A stretch of DNA of 64,000 bases from Rothia sp. SD9660Na (GCF_030064065.1 NZ_CP125946.1:1178001-1242000); one strand, 5' to 3'; counted from the first letter of the stretch, positions 37,299 to 48,914 are shown. The notes: generated by a model from the letters alone, not told the origin. A program made the numbers and translations.

Positions 37299-37350
37299 CG
37301 GTGTGTCTCTCACTCTCTCATCCAGGGGCATTAGCCATCAGCGTACCGAG

Positions 37351-37379
37351 TTCTGATTCTAGTTCAGTGGTATTAGAGT
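37351..37379 (+). promoter_or_regulatory. Possible hrcA promoter
   Basis: TTCTGA (37351-37356) and TAGAGT (37374-37379) are 17 bases apart, and the CIRCE element sits just downstream where HrcA would block transcription. Confidence 0.45.
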
Positions 37380-37390
37380 TAACGGGTAAC

Positions 37391-37417
37391 TTAGCACTCA
37401 AGGTCATCAAGTGCTAA
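37391..37417 (+). promoter_or_regulatory. CIRCE operator (HrcA binding site)
   Basis: TTAGCACTC, nine bases, AAGTGCTAA. The left half is exact and the right differs from the GAGTGCTAA consensus by one base. HrcA binds CIRCE and represses heat-shock genes, so hrcA and dnaJ are probably self-controlled. Confidence 0.9.
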
Positions 37418-37475
37418 CTTAGCCCCGCAGATCTCTTCGCCCGCCTAACGAAGACCTATGAGCCCAGGAGGTGCC

Positions 37476-38468
37476 GTGAACCACCCGAGACGCTTGCAAG
37501 TTCTGCAAGCCATCGTCGAAGAATACGTGCACACCCGCGAGCCCGTGGGGTCCAAAACCCTGCTTGAGCGGCACCAGCTGGGGGTTTCCAGCGCCACCGT
37601 CCGCAACGACATGGCAGCCCTTGAAGAACAGGGTCTCATCCAGGCCCCCCACGCCAGCGCCGGGCGGGTGCCCACCGACCGAGGCTACCGCCTTTTCGTT
37701 GACCAGATATCGTCCTTACAACCCCTCTCTGACGCTGAAAAACGGGCGATTCGCACCTTACTCGATAGTGCCGAAAGCGTTGATGAGATGATGAAGACCA
37801 GCGTGCGTCTACTCTCATCACTCACCCATCAGGTAGCTATGGTGCAGTACCCCACCGGCCCGGCTGCCAGTGTGCGTCATATCGAGCTGGTCTCCCTCTC
37901 CAGCTCCACGGTGCTGCTAATCCTTATCACCGACTCCGGCCATGTTAACCAGCGCACCCTCACCCTCGCCCACAGCCCCGAAGAGCTTGCAGTAGCCCGC
38001 CAGCAACTCCTTGACCTCTACGCCAACCGTACGCTCGACAGCATAGCCGCAGCACCGGCGTCCGTCCCCGGTACTAACCTGCTCGGTCCCCTTACCGAGG
38101 CCTTGCACCTACTTGCAGCCCAGGGGGCCTCATCGCAGGTGCTGATTGCGGGAACCTCCTACCTTGCTGCCTCGACCGTAGATTTCAGAGGCAGCATCGC
38201 CCCGGTACTCGATGCCCTAGAAGAGCAGGTTGCGCTCCTCAAGCTACTCACCGACCTAGAGCACGATGAACGCGGATTTGCCGTGAGTATTGGCTCTGAG
38301 AACCGCAGCGAATCCCTGGCCGAAACCTCCGTCATCGCCAGTAGTTACGGGCCCGGGGGAGCTGCCCACGTGGGAGTCGTTGGCCCCACCCGCATGGACT
38401 ACACCAGCACCGTCTCCAAGGTCAACGCCGTAGCCCGCTACCTATCCAAGATTTTGGGCCAGGCCTAG
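37476..38468 (+). CDS. hrcA: Heat-inducible transcription repressor HrcA
   Basis: HrcA represses CIRCE-controlled chaperone genes and needs GroEL for activity. The N-terminal winged helix contains [19 protein letters not shown] and [19 protein letters not shown], then [18 protein letters not shown]. The rest is the GAF-like HrcA domain. I chose GTG 37476, which gives the family start NHPRRLQVL and follows AGGAGGT, although the spacing is short; ATG 37458 would add six residues. A CIRCE site lies 60 bases upstream. dnaJ follows after 46 bases. Confidence 0.92.
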   Translation: MNHPRRLQVLQAIVEEYVHTREPVGSKTLLERHQLGVSSATVRNDMAALEEQGLIQAPHASAGRVPTDRGYRLFVDQISSLQPLSDAEKRAIRTLLDSAESVDEMMKTSVRLLSSLTHQVAMVQYPTGPAASVRHIELVSLSSSTVLLILITDSGHVNQRTLTLAHSPEELAVARQQLLDLYANRTLDSIAAAPASVPGTNLLGPLTEALHLLAAQGASSQVLIAGTSYLAASTVDFRGSIAPVLDALEEQVALLKLLTDLEHDERGFAVSIGSENRSESLAETSVIASSYGPGGAAHVGVVGPTRMDYTSTVSKVNAVARYLSKILGQA

Positions 38469-38514
38469 CCCTGCGCCTACCCCCTTTAAACCAGCCCATC
38501 GAAAGAGAGAACCA

Positions 38515-39645
38515 GTGAGCAGTCACTACGAAACCCTCGGCGTCTCACGCGATGCCAGCCCCGAAGAAATCAAGAAGGCCTACCGTAAGAAGGCCCGCCA
38601 GTTGCACCCCGACATCAACCCTTCGGAAGAAGCTGCCGAGGAGTTCAAGCGCGTCTCTCTCGCCCACGATGTGCTCTCTGACCCCGAAAAGCGCCGCATC
38701 TATGACCAGACCGGCAACGAAAACGGCACCGCCGGTGGCTTCGGTGCAGGAGCAGGCGGCTTCGGCGGGGGCTTTGGCGGCTTCCAAGACATCTTCGATA
38801 CCTTCTTCAACTCTACCCCGCGCGGCCCCCAGAGCCGCGTCCGCCAGGGCCAGGACGCCCTCATCAACGTCAAGATTGACCTCAAAGATGCCGTCTTTGG
38901 CGCCAACAAGCCCATCACCGTTGATACCGCCGTCACCTGTGACCTCTGCAAGGGCGAAGGAACCGCTGAGGGCACCCACCCCGAAACCTGCGACACCTGC
39001 CACGGCCAGGGCTACATGCAGCGCCAGGTCCAGTCAATTCTGGGCACCGTTGTGCAGCCCGTTGAGTGCCCCACCTGCCGCGGGTTCGGCACCGTCATCA
39101 AACACCCCTGCGCTGAATGCTACGGCGAAGGCCGCGTGCGGGAACGCAAGCCCCTCACCATCAAAATTCCCGCCGGCGTCACCAACGGCGCCCGCATCCG
39201 CCTGGCAGGCCAGGGCGAAGCCGGCACCGCAGGCGGCCCCAATGGCGACCTCTACGTTGAGCTGCGCGTCAACCCCGACCCCACCTTCAGCCGCGACGGC
39301 GATGACCTGGTAGCCACCGTAGGTGTGCCCATGACTGCCGCGGCCCTGGGCACCACCATCACTCTCGACACCTTCGACGGCCCCCAGCAGGTTCAGATTC
39401 CCACCGGAACCCAGTCAGGTGACGTGGTCACCCTTAAGGACCTGGGCGTCACCCACCTGCGCGGCGGCGGCCGCGGCGACATCCGCGTGCAGATTGAGGT
39501 GCGCACCCCCACCGACCTCACCGAGGAGCAGAAGAACCTGCTCAAGCAGTTCTCCGAGCTTCGCGGCGAGGACCTGCAGGTCAGCGAAACCGTCACCCAC
39601 AAGCAGGGCGGCTTCTTCTCCCGCCTCAAAGACCACCTCAAATAG
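38515..39645 (+). CDS. dnaJ: Chaperone DnaJ (second-type, HrcA-linked)
   Basis: DnaJ stimulates DnaK ATPase and holds unfolded proteins. The 376-residue chain has the J domain with HPD at residues 31-33, a Gly/Phe-rich linker, four zinc-binding CxxCxGxG repeats ([24 protein letters not shown], and the variant CAECYGEG) and the C-terminal substrate domain. Actinobacteria usually carry one dnaJ beside dnaK and another after hrcA; this is the latter. It shares the CIRCE-controlled unit with hrcA. Confidence 0.94.
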   Translation: MSSHYETLGVSRDASPEEIKKAYRKKARQLHPDINPSEEAAEEFKRVSLAHDVLSDPEKRRIYDQTGNENGTAGGFGAGAGGFGGGFGGFQDIFDTFFNSTPRGPQSRVRQGQDALINVKIDLKDAVFGANKPITVDTAVTCDLCKGEGTAEGTHPETCDTCHGQGYMQRQVQSILGTVVQPVECPTCRGFGTVIKHPCAECYGEGRVRERKPLTIKIPAGVTNGARIRLAGQGEAGTAGGPNGDLYVELRVNPDPTFSRDGDDLVATVGVPMTAAALGTTITLDTFDGPQQVQIPTGTQSGDVVTLKDLGVTHLRGGGRGDIRVQIEVRTPTDLTEEQKNLLKQFSELRGEDLQVSETVTHKQGGFFSRLKDHLK

Positions 39646-39654
39646 GACGACCCC

Positions 39655-40413
39655 ATGAGCAACGCTGTCTACTACATCGAACCTGACGAGCTGGCTGCCC
39701 TGACGCCAGGTGCCACCCTGCACCTGACCGGCGACGAGGGGCACCACGCCCTCGTCAAACGTCCGGAGCTCGGGGAAGGGCTCGATGTGGTAGACGGTGA
39801 GGGCAACCGCGCTATCACCCGGGTTACTGAGCTGGGTCAGGACGGCCCTGTGCTTGAGGTCCTCGAGCTTACCGAAGATACGGTGGGGGTAGAGATATAC
39901 CTGGTGCAGGCCCTGGCTAAGGGGGATAGGGATATCCAGGCCATTGAAATGGCCACTGAGCTGGGTGCCCACGGTATTGTGCCCTGGAGTGCCGACCGGT
40001 CGATTGTGCGCTGGAAGATGGAGCGGGCCGTCAAAGCACGGGCTAAGTGGCAGAATACCGTTCGGGCAGCAGCTAAGCAGTCCCGCCGGGCCCTGCTACC
40101 CCCGGTCTACGAGCAGCACTCAACCGCAGATTTAGCCGACCTTGCCCACGAGCTGGGGGAGGACGGGCTCTTCCTGGTTCTCCACGAGCAGGCAGATTAC
40201 CGTCTCACCCAAGCTCTTGAAAAGCACCTGATCGATCGGGTGAAAGAGGTCTACTTCATCGTTGGCCCCGAAGGTGGTATCAGCCCCCGAGAACTCGACC
40301 TGCTTACGGAAGCCGGGGCCCACACGGTGCTGCTTGGCCCAGAAATCCTCCGTAGTTCTACCGCCGGTGCAGCCGCTATTTCTGCCCTCAACGTTGCGCT
40401 AGGACGCTGGTAA
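39655..40413 (+). CDS. rsmE: 16S rRNA (uracil-1498-N3)-methyltransferase
   Basis: RsmE methylates U1498 of 16S rRNA. It is a SPOUT-class enzyme; the trefoil-knot SAM site is seen as IVGPEGGISPRELDLL and VLLGPEILRSSTAGAAAIS near the C-terminus, with an N-terminal PUA-like RNA-binding part (TGDEGHHALVKR). The 252 residues are normal. TAGGA precedes the ATG, nine bases after dnaJ. dnaJ-rsmE-phoH-ybeY is conserved. Confidence 0.93.
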   Translation: MSNAVYYIEPDELAALTPGATLHLTGDEGHHALVKRPELGEGLDVVDGEGNRAITRVTELGQDGPVLEVLELTEDTVGVEIYLVQALAKGDRDIQAIEMATELGAHGIVPWSADRSIVRWKMERAVKARAKWQNTVRAAAKQSRRALLPPVYEQHSTADLADLAHELGEDGLFLVLHEQADYRLTQALEKHLIDRVKEVYFIVGPEGGISPRELDLLTEAGAHTVLLGPEILRSSTAGAAAISALNVALGRW

Positions 40414-40495
40414 ACCCCGTTCTGCTACAGGTAAAGTAAGAACTACCGCGTACGCTTTGTATTTCAAGGAGCTCTGACAGCCCGCACGGGCATCT

Positions 40496-41596
40496 ATGAC
40501 TACCTCATCTACGGCTAGTAGCCGCCCCCTCTCTGTTGCCCGCACCTTTTCTTTCCGGTCAACCGAAGAGATGGTCGCGGTGCTTGGCCCCCACGACGGA
40601 AATATCACCCTGATCGAGCAGGCCTTCCCCGGTCTCACTATTCGCCCCAAGGGGCTAGACGTCATCGTTACCGGCCCCTCAGAAACCGTAGCCACCACCG
40701 TCCGTCTGCTGGCTGAACTCACCATTTTGGTAGAGAACGACACCCAGATCACCGGCGAGGTGGTCAAGCGCATCATGGGCATGATGACCGCCAGCCTCTC
40801 ACACCCAGCTACCGCGATTAGCCAGAATATTCTGAGCTCCCGGGGCAAGAATATTCGCCCGAAGACCATTAACCAGAAGTCCTATGTCGATGCTATCGAT
40901 GCCAACACCGTGGTCTTTGGTATCGGCCCAGCAGGTACCGGTAAGACCTACCTGGCCATGGCTAAGGCGGTACAGGCCCTCCAGTCAAAGGAAGTCAACC
41001 GCATCATTCTGACCCGCCCAGCTGTCGAAGCTGGCGAGCGCCTAGGCTTCCTGCCTGGGTCGCTTAACGAGAAGATTGACCCCTATCTGCGCCCGCTCTA
41101 CGATGCGCTGCACGACATGATGGACCCAGAGACCATTCCCCGTCTGATGGAGGCCGGGACCATTGAGGTAGCGCCCCTGGCCTATATGCGCGGCCGTACC
41201 CTGAACGACGCTTTCATCATTTTGGACGAAGCGCAGAACACTACGGTGGAGCAGATGAAAATGTTCCTGACCCGTTTAGGCTTTGGCTCCAAGATGGTGA
41301 TTACCGGTGACGTCACCCAGGTAGACCTGCCCGGTGGTCAGGCCTCAGGTCTGAAGCAGATTCGCCAGATTCTGGAGGGTATTGACGATATCCATTTCGC
41401 GGTTCTGCAGGCCGAGGACGTGGTACGCCACTCCCTGGTCTCGGATATTGTGAGTGCCTACGATAAGTGGGACGATGCCAAGACCTCGATGGAGCGCCGC
41501 CGCAATCGCAAGGTTAAGCGCCAGACGATTGAGGCCGCCGCCGAGAAGCTGCTCCAGCAGTCAGGTATCGATGTAACCCCCGAGGAGAAGGCCTAG
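40496..41596 (+). CDS. PhoH-family ATPase
   Basis: PhoH-like (YbeZ) proteins are ATPases or RNA helicases that partner YbeY in rRNA processing. After an N-terminal KH-like region comes the ATPase domain with Walker A GPAGTGKTYLAMA near residue 144, the TRPAVEAGERLGFLPG block, Walker B FIILDEAQNTT and TGDVTQVDLPGG. The C-terminal tail is basic. The ATG has no plain ribosome site; a hairpin GCCCGcaCGGGC (40480-40491) sits four bases before it. ybeY starts four bases after the stop. Confidence 0.93.
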   Translation: MTTSSTASSRPLSVARTFSFRSTEEMVAVLGPHDGNITLIEQAFPGLTIRPKGLDVIVTGPSETVATTVRLLAELTILVENDTQITGEVVKRIMGMMTASLSHPATAISQNILSSRGKNIRPKTINQKSYVDAIDANTVVFGIGPAGTGKTYLAMAKAVQALQSKEVNRIILTRPAVEAGERLGFLPGSLNEKIDPYLRPLYDALHDMMDPETIPRLMEAGTIEVAPLAYMRGRTLNDAFIILDEAQNTTVEQMKMFLTRLGFGSKMVITGDVTQVDLPGGQASGLKQIRQILEGIDDIHFAVLQAEDVVRHSLVSDIVSAYDKWDDAKTSMERRRNRKVKRQTIEAAAEKLLQQSGIDVTPEEKA

Positions 41597-41600
41597 ATAC

Positions 41601-42107
41601 GTGAATATTGAGTTTGATATTGAAGAGCCCGGCGCAGAGGCGAGCGACTTTGTGCGTGAGTCTTTTGAGGCTGTCGATACCGAGGTGCTGGAGAAACTAG
41701 TTGCCCACGCCTTTTCCCACATGAAGGTTTCACCCGAGACCGAGCTGTCCATCGCCGTTGTGGGGGAAGCGGAGATGGAGCGCATCCATATCGATTGGAT
41801 GGATCTACCCGGCCCTACCGACGTGATGAGCTTTCCCATGGACGAGCTGACCCCCGGCACCGACGAGGAGCTGGCCACCGGCGTCCTCGGCGATATTGTC
41901 TTGTGCCCGCCCGTTGCCGCCCGCCAGGGGGCGGACGCCGGCCACAGCACCCTCGATGAGCTCTGCCTGCTCACCACCCACGGCATCCTGCACTGCCTGG
42001 GCTTTGACCACGCTACGGCGGAAGAAGAGGCTGAAATGTTCGGTATTCAGCGCACCATTCTTGAAGAGTTTCTGGGGCGCCCGGCACCTGTAGAGACGAG
42101 GCACTAA
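41601..42107 (+). CDS. ybeY: Endoribonuclease YbeY
   Basis: YbeY is a zinc-dependent RNase for 16S rRNA 3' maturation and ribosome quality control. The metal-binding motif is HGILHCLGFDH (H3xH5xH) at residues 130-140, and the central LPGPTDVMSFPMDE block is conserved. The length of 168 residues is usual. It lies between phoH and the CBS-domain transporter gene, three bases before the latter, in the common Gram-positive ribosome-maturation cluster with era. Confidence 0.94.
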   Translation: MNIEFDIEEPGAEASDFVRESFEAVDTEVLEKLVAHAFSHMKVSPETELSIAVVGEAEMERIHIDWMDLPGPTDVMSFPMDELTPGTDEELATGVLGDIVLCPPVAARQGADAGHSTLDELCLLTTHGILHCLGFDHATAEEEAEMFGIQRTILEEFLGRPAPVETRH

Positions 42108-42110
42108 CCG

Positions 42111-43388
42111 GTGCTTTCTTCTGCTCTGCTGGCCTGTGCCGTCCTGCTCTTAGTCCTAGTGGGCTACCTGCTCACCGCCGTTGAGTCGTCCTACACCTAC
42201 CTGCCCCGCTCAGAGGCCCAGCGCCTGGGGGAGGAGCCCGAGAACAAGAGTATTCGGGCTATTCTCGCTGACCCCGAGCCCTACTTCCGGTCCCTGCGTA
42301 TCTGGCGGGTGCTGGCTGAGGTGTCTTCGGTCGTCTGTTTCTTCCTGCTGGTCCATGATCTGTTCAGCCGCACCTGGGTGAGCGTCCTGGTCACCCTGCT
42401 GGTCATGACCGTTATGGTCTTTGCCTTCTTCGGGGTCGCTCCCCGCCTGGTGGGCCGCACCAAGCACACCCAGGTCTTCTCGGCGATGGCCGGGGTGGTC
42501 TACGGGCTAGGCGTGCTCACCCGCCCTTTCTCGTCCGCTCTCACCGCCCTGTCCCGCAAGGTCAGCCCCAAGGACTCCGAGCAGGTTACCGGCATTTTCA
42601 CTGAAGATGAGATTCTTGAGTTCGTTGACCGCGCAAGTTCTTCTGAGGCTATTGAGGACGACGAGGCCGAGATGGTGCAGTCCATCTTTGAACTCGATGA
42701 GACCCGCATCCGCTCAATTATGGTGCCGCGTGCCGATATGGTGACGGTTGACGTGACCGAAAGCCTGGACGACACTATCTCCCTCTTCCTGCGGTCGGGC
42801 TACTCCCGCGTGCCGGTGCTGGGGAAGTCCTTTGACGATGTGCGTGGCATGCTCTACCTCAAGGACGCCCTGGCCGCCTCGCGCGAGGCGGGAGCAGACC
42901 TTGCGAGCCTGGGTATCACCTCTTTGATGCGCCCGGTCCGCTATGAGCCAGAATCCAAGCGCGTGATGGATCTGCTCAAAGAAATGCAGCGCGAGTCTAC
43001 CCACGTCGCAGTGGTCGTTGATGAGTACGGCGGAACCGCCGGTCTTGTAACCCTAGAAGATCTCATTGAAGAACTGGTCGGAGATATCTCTGACGAGTAC
43101 GACAACGAGAAGCCCGAAATCACCCTGCAAGAGGACGGTACCTTCAAGATCAGCTCCCGCCTGAGCATCTGGGAGCTGGGCGAGCTCTTCGGCCTAGAAC
43201 TTGATGATGAGGACGTCGATACGGTCGGCGGTTTGCTAGCTAAGCACCTGGGCCGGGTACCGATTATCGGCAGCGAAGTTGTTGTTGAGGGTATTCACAT
43301 TAAGGCTATTGGTTCTCGTGGGCGCCGCAATAAGATTGGCACGCTCTCTGTTTGGGCAGACCCTGCGCCGCAACACCCTGTAAAGTAA
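42111..43388 (+). CDS. Hemolysin/CorC-family membrane protein with CBS domains
   Basis: A 425-residue CNNM/CorC-type protein, a group linked to magnesium or cobalt export. The N-terminal DUF21 domain contains about four hydrophobic helices (LLACAVLLLVLVGYLLTAVE, SSVVCFFLLVHDLF, VLVTLLVMTVMVFAFFGVAP, and one around residue 130). Two CBS domains follow (IRSIMVPRADMVTV and THVAVVVDEYGGTAGLVT), then a C-terminal CorC_HlyC domain. It sits three bases after ybeY and 39 before era, the standard arrangement. Confidence 0.9.
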   Translation: MLSSALLACAVLLLVLVGYLLTAVESSYTYLPRSEAQRLGEEPENKSIRAILADPEPYFRSLRIWRVLAEVSSVVCFFLLVHDLFSRTWVSVLVTLLVMTVMVFAFFGVAPRLVGRTKHTQVFSAMAGVVYGLGVLTRPFSSALTALSRKVSPKDSEQVTGIFTEDEILEFVDRASSSEAIEDDEAEMVQSIFELDETRIRSIMVPRADMVTVDVTESLDDTISLFLRSGYSRVPVLGKSFDDVRGMLYLKDALAASREAGADLASLGITSLMRPVRYEPESKRVMDLLKEMQRESTHVAVVVDEYGGTAGLVTLEDLIEELVGDISDEYDNEKPEITLQEDGTFKISSRLSIWELGELFGLELDDEDVDTVGGLLAKHLGRVPIIGSEVVVEGIHIKAIGSRGRRNKIGTLSVWADPAPQHPVK

Positions 43389-43427
43389 AGCCAAGACATT
43401 ACTTAATCCCATCATTGGAGTATCTGC

Positions 43428-44510
43428 ATGGAGTTTGCTTCCTTCCCCGACGACTACACTGCGGGCTTTGCCGTTCTGGTAGGCCGCCCCAATGCCGGTA
43501 AGTCAACCCTCACCAATGCGCTGGTCGGGCAGAAGGTCGCTATTACCTCCAACCGCCCGCAGACTACCCGCCACACCATCCGCGGTATTGTGCACCGGGA
43601 GGACTTCCAGCTGGTGCTGGTTGATACCCCCGGCCTGCACCGTCCCCGTACCCTGCTGGGTGAGCGTCTAAACGACATGGTGGCGCAGACTCTCTCTGAG
43701 GTCGACGTCATTGGTTTCTGCATTCCTGCCGATGAAAAAATCGGCCCTGGTGACCGCTACATTGCGCAGCAGCTGGCGGCTTCGGGTAACAAGCCTATCG
43801 TCGCTATCGTCACCAAGGCCGATAAGGTGGGGCACGAGCAGCTGACCGAGCAGCTCCTTGCCGTTTCGGCGCTGGGCGATGAGGTTATGAGCGCTGAGCG
43901 GGCAGCCCGCCAGCAGCGCCGCGAACGTCAGGAACGCAAGAAGAAGGGGGAGGAGCTTCCCTTCCGTAAGGGCAGCGGCCCGGCAGCTACCCGCGATAAG
44001 GGTAAAGCTGCGTCTGTTCCCGTTAATGACGGCCGTGGCGGCTGGGCAGATATCATCCCGGTTTCTGCGGTCAAGGACTACCAGGTAGAAGAGGTCGCGA
44101 AGCTCCTTTCTTCCTACCTGCCTGACTCACCCCCGCTGTACCCCACCGGCGAGCTGACCGACGAGCCTGAGGCCACCCTGGTAGCTGAGCTGGTGCGAGA
44201 AGCGGCTCTGGAAGGCGTGCAGGACGAGCTGCCCCACTCGGTAGCCGTCACCGTTGAAGAGATGGAACTGCGCGAGGGCCGCAGCGAGGATAACCCCCTG
44301 CTCGATATTCACGTGAACCTCTTTGTGGAGCGAGACTCCCAAAAGGGAATTATCATTGGCAAGCGGGGAGCTCGCCTGAAAGAGATCGGTCAAACCGCCC
44401 GTAAGAACATTGAGGCCCTGCTCGGCACCAAGGTCTTCCTCTCCATTCACGTGAAGGTAGCCAAAGACTGGCAGCGCGACCCCCGTGCCCTGGGCAAGCT
44501 GGGCTTCTAA
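43428..44510 (+). CDS. era: GTPase Era with an enlarged G domain
   Basis: Era binds the 3' end of 16S rRNA and checks small-subunit assembly. G1 is GRPNAGKST (19-27), G3 is DTPG (66-69), G4 is TKAD (129-132) and G5 is SAVKD (213-217). The C-terminal KH domain has IIIGKRGARLKEIG. Most Era proteins are about 300 residues; this one is 360, because about 55 extra residues (150-205) rich in Arg, Lys, Gln and Gly lie between G4 and G5. The insert is in frame and codon use looks normal, so it is likely real. GGAG precedes the ATG. Confidence 0.93.
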   Translation: MEFASFPDDYTAGFAVLVGRPNAGKSTLTNALVGQKVAITSNRPQTTRHTIRGIVHREDFQLVLVDTPGLHRPRTLLGERLNDMVAQTLSEVDVIGFCIPADEKIGPGDRYIAQQLAASGNKPIVAIVTKADKVGHEQLTEQLLAVSALGDEVMSAERAARQQRRERQERKKKGEELPFRKGSGPAATRDKGKAASVPVNDGRGGWADIIPVSAVKDYQVEEVAKLLSSYLPDSPPLYPTGELTDEPEATLVAELVREAALEGVQDELPHSVAVTVEEMELREGRSEDNPLLDIHVNLFVERDSQKGIIIGKRGARLKEIGQTARKNIEALLGTKVFLSIHVKVAKDWQRDPRALGKLGF

Positions 44511-44610
44511 GTTTTCCCTTCTCATCAGGAGCTTCCTCCCAGTTTTACCCCCTAAGCTGGGCTGAAGAATCGGTCACCCCCGTACCGTAGACGAATCGGA
44601 GATACCTTTT

Positions 44611-46080
44611 ATGGCGCCACAGGGTCAGCCCCCGCAGCGAGTTGTTACGCCCCTGGGGCGTCATATGAGCAACCAGCCCCTCAAGTCCCAGCGGGTCAAG
44701 TGGATAGCGCTATCGTGCGTTGCCCTTCTCGCTATGGTGGTTGCCTTTAGCGGTTTTGCCCTGGTGCGTTTGCACAGCAACGTGCAGACCGCAGAGATGA
44801 ACATTGGTGAGCTGTCGTTGAACCTTGCCAGTGGCCCTCTCGATATTCTTGTGATTGGTTCCGATACCCGTGCCGGTAACAACGGGGCCTACGGTACTGC
44901 TGAGGATGCCGCATCCGGGGCCCGTTCCGATGTGATGATGCTGGTTCAGGTGAGCGAAGACCGTTCAAACGTCAACGTCATCTCCTTTCCCCGCGACCTG
45001 ATGGTGGATATCCCCAAGTGTACGGACGCCGAAACCGGTGAGGTTTACCCGGCCACCGAAGAAACCCAGATTAACGAGTCGCTCGAACGCGGTGGTCCCG
45101 GCTGCACCGTGGCCACAATCAGCAATCTTACTGGCGTGGCTATCGACCACTTCATGCTGGTGGACTTTAACGCCGTTAAGGCTCTATCGAGTGTCGTGGG
45201 TGGCGTTGAGGTCTGTGTAACCGAGCCGATTGACGACACCTACAGCGGGCTCAAGCTCCCCGCCGGAACCTCAAGTGTTGAGGGTGAACAGGCCCTGGCC
45301 TTTCTACGTTCTCGCCACGGCTTCGGCGACGGCAGCGATACCGCCCGCATCCAGGCCCAGCAGAGCTTCCTCGCCTCCCTGCTACGGAAGGTCCAGGCTG
45401 AGGGAACTCTCACCAACCCGGCCATGCTACTCAACATCGCTGAAGCTATTACCCAGAACGTCACAGTCGATAAGGAACTGACTAACCTGGGTAACCTGGT
45501 GAGCATCGGCTCTATCTTTGCCAACATCGACCTAAGCAAGGTCGTCTTTGCAACCGTCCCCAACGAGACCTACGTCTACGACGAGAACAAGCTCCAGCTC
45601 TCTGCCGATGCAGAGGATTTCTTCACCAAACTTCAGAATGATGAATCCCTGGTCGAGCCTGCCCCCGCGGCCACTGCCTCTGCTAGTGCGAGTGAATCAT
45701 CCGCCCCGGCTGTTGAGCTGACCTATTCGCTGGGTGTGAGCGTTACCGATGCCACCGGTGTTGAGGACCGTGCTGAAGAACTGGCTCCCAAGATTGAGCA
45801 GGTTGGCTTTACCTCGGTCACGGTAGATACCACCGATGCGGTCTACACCGAGTCGGCAATTTACTACCCCTACGGCTACGACGCTGAGGCCCAGGCTATT
45901 GCCGACCTCTTCGGTATCACCTCGCTAACCCCCTCGGATCAGTACGTAGGTATTGCCGTTATTCTGGGGTCGGACCTGGCTGAGGACGATGCCATTGCCG
46001 CACCCACCTCGGAGATTGCGGCCGGGGCTACCGGCCAGACCGCTGATCAGGTAACCTGCCAGCAGTCCTTCAGCTACTAA
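44611..46080 (+). CDS. LCP-family (LytR-CpsA-Psr) protein with C-terminal LytR_C domain
   Basis: LCP enzymes attach glycopolymers such as teichoic acids or arabinogalactan to peptidoglycan. The 489-residue product has a short cytoplasmic N-terminus, one membrane helix (WIALSCVALLAMVVAFSGFA), the LCP domain starting DILVIGSDTRAG with the polyprenyl-phosphate arginine motif SFPRDLMVD, and FLRSRHGFGDGSD. An Ala/Ser-rich linker leads to a LytR_C domain from about residue 370. The number of paralogs in this genome is unknown. GGAGAT precedes the ATG. It interrupts the common era-leuA neighbourhood. Confidence 0.88.
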   Translation: MAPQGQPPQRVVTPLGRHMSNQPLKSQRVKWIALSCVALLAMVVAFSGFALVRLHSNVQTAEMNIGELSLNLASGPLDILVIGSDTRAGNNGAYGTAEDAASGARSDVMMLVQVSEDRSNVNVISFPRDLMVDIPKCTDAETGEVYPATEETQINESLERGGPGCTVATISNLTGVAIDHFMLVDFNAVKALSSVVGGVEVCVTEPIDDTYSGLKLPAGTSSVEGEQALAFLRSRHGFGDGSDTARIQAQQSFLASLLRKVQAEGTLTNPAMLLNIAEAITQNVTVDKELTNLGNLVSIGSIFANIDLSKVVFATVPNETYVYDENKLQLSADAEDFFTKLQNDESLVEPAPAATASASASESSAPAVELTYSLGVSVTDATGVEDRAEELAPKIEQVGFTSVTVDTTDAVYTESAIYYPYGYDAEAQAIADLFGITSLTPSDQYVGIAVILGSDLAEDDAIAAPTSEIAAGATGQTADQVTCQQSFSY

Positions 46081-46107
46081 GCACCCACCCAGTAGTTCCA
46101 TATAGTG

Positions 46108-46140
46108 GACGGGTGGCGGCAGGTTCTGCCGCCGCCCGTC
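46108..46140 (+). terminator. Terminator hairpin after the LCP gene
   Basis: Bases 46108-46122 pair with 46126-46140 (15 bp, one G-T) around the loop GTT. It precedes the leuA leader, and no T-run follows. Confidence 0.65.
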
Positions 46141-46161
46141 GCTGCGTGATACCGTGACAGT

Positions 46162-48032
<1,871 letters not shown>

Positions 48033-48041
48033 AGCTTAAGT

Positions 48042-48079
48042 GTGGGCCGTGCCGGGACTTCCGGTACGGCCCACCTTTT
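48042..48079 (+). terminator. Terminator after leuA
   Basis: Bases 48042-48055 pair with 48061-48074 (14 bp, one G-T) with loop GACTT, followed by CTTTT. Confidence 0.8.
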
Positions 48080-48143
48080 GACAGTACCCCGTATAACAGG
48101 TCAGGGTAGAGACCTGGCACACTGAATGTGGGAGAATAAAGAC

Positions 48144-48911
48144 GTGACTTCAGCGCTATCTACGACTAAGACCATTCGTGATAACGCTATTGTTTTGCGT
48201 ACCCAGGATCTGGGGGAGCACGACCGCATTATTATCCTGGCTACCCGGCAGCGGGGGATTCTACATGCAGTAGCGAGGGGGGTGCGCAAGAGTAGCTCAA
48301 AGATTGGTGCCCGACTCGAGCCCTTTATGCTGGTCGATATTTCGGTGGCCCCCGGCAAAAACCTCGCCACGATTTCGCAGGTTGTTACCCGCCGAGCCTA
48401 TTTGGGGCTGATTATCAACGATTACACCCGATACACGGTCGCGGCTGTCTTAGCCGAGGTGGCAGAGCAACTTCTCAACCACGAGCAAGAGTGCTTAGAG
48501 GAGCAGTTCACGCTGTTAGCCGGTGCCCTCTCAGCCCTAGCGCGGGGCACCTACCCGCCCCACCGCGTCCTTGATTCCTACCTGCTACGAGCCCTTCACA
48601 GGGCGGGCTGGAGTATGGCCATTGGTGCCTGTGCCGCCTGCGGCAGCCTGGATGACCTCACCTATTTTTCCCCCTCCCTGGGGGTGCTGTGTACCGGGTG
48701 TGCGCGCACCGGGGACTTCCCCCAGCTCAGCCCCTTGGCTCCTGAAGAACCGGCCTATTTAGCGGCTCTAGCCACCGGCGACTGGCCCGGTATTTTGAAT
48801 GAGCACCCACCCGCACTCCGGCAGAGGGCAGAACGGCATATCATGGACTATGTGCAGTGGCAGCTTGAGCGGCCGCTCAAAACCCTGACCACCCTAGAGA
48901 AGGAAATCTAG
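48144..48911 (+). CDS. recO: DNA repair protein RecO
   Basis: RecO helps load RecA onto single-stranded DNA in the RecFOR path. The N-terminal OB fold (DNAIVLRTQDLGEHDRIIIL) and the helical domain with a zinc-type CAAC...CTGC cluster near residues 162-190 are visible. I chose GTG 48144, preceded by GGGAG; an ATG at 48126 would add six residues without a ribosome site. The length is 255 residues. recO-uppS after leuA is the normal actinobacterial order. Confidence 0.9.
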   Translation: MTSALSTTKTIRDNAIVLRTQDLGEHDRIIILATRQRGILHAVARGVRKSSSKIGARLEPFMLVDISVAPGKNLATISQVVTRRAYLGLIINDYTRYTVAAVLAEVAEQLLNHEQECLEEQFTLLAGALSALARGTYPPHRVLDSYLLRALHRAGWSMAIGACAACGSLDDLTYFSPSLGVLCTGCARTGDFPQLSPLAPEEPAYLAALATGDWPGILNEHPPALRQRAERHIMDYVQWQLERPLKTLTTLEKEI

Positions 48912-48914
48912 TAG

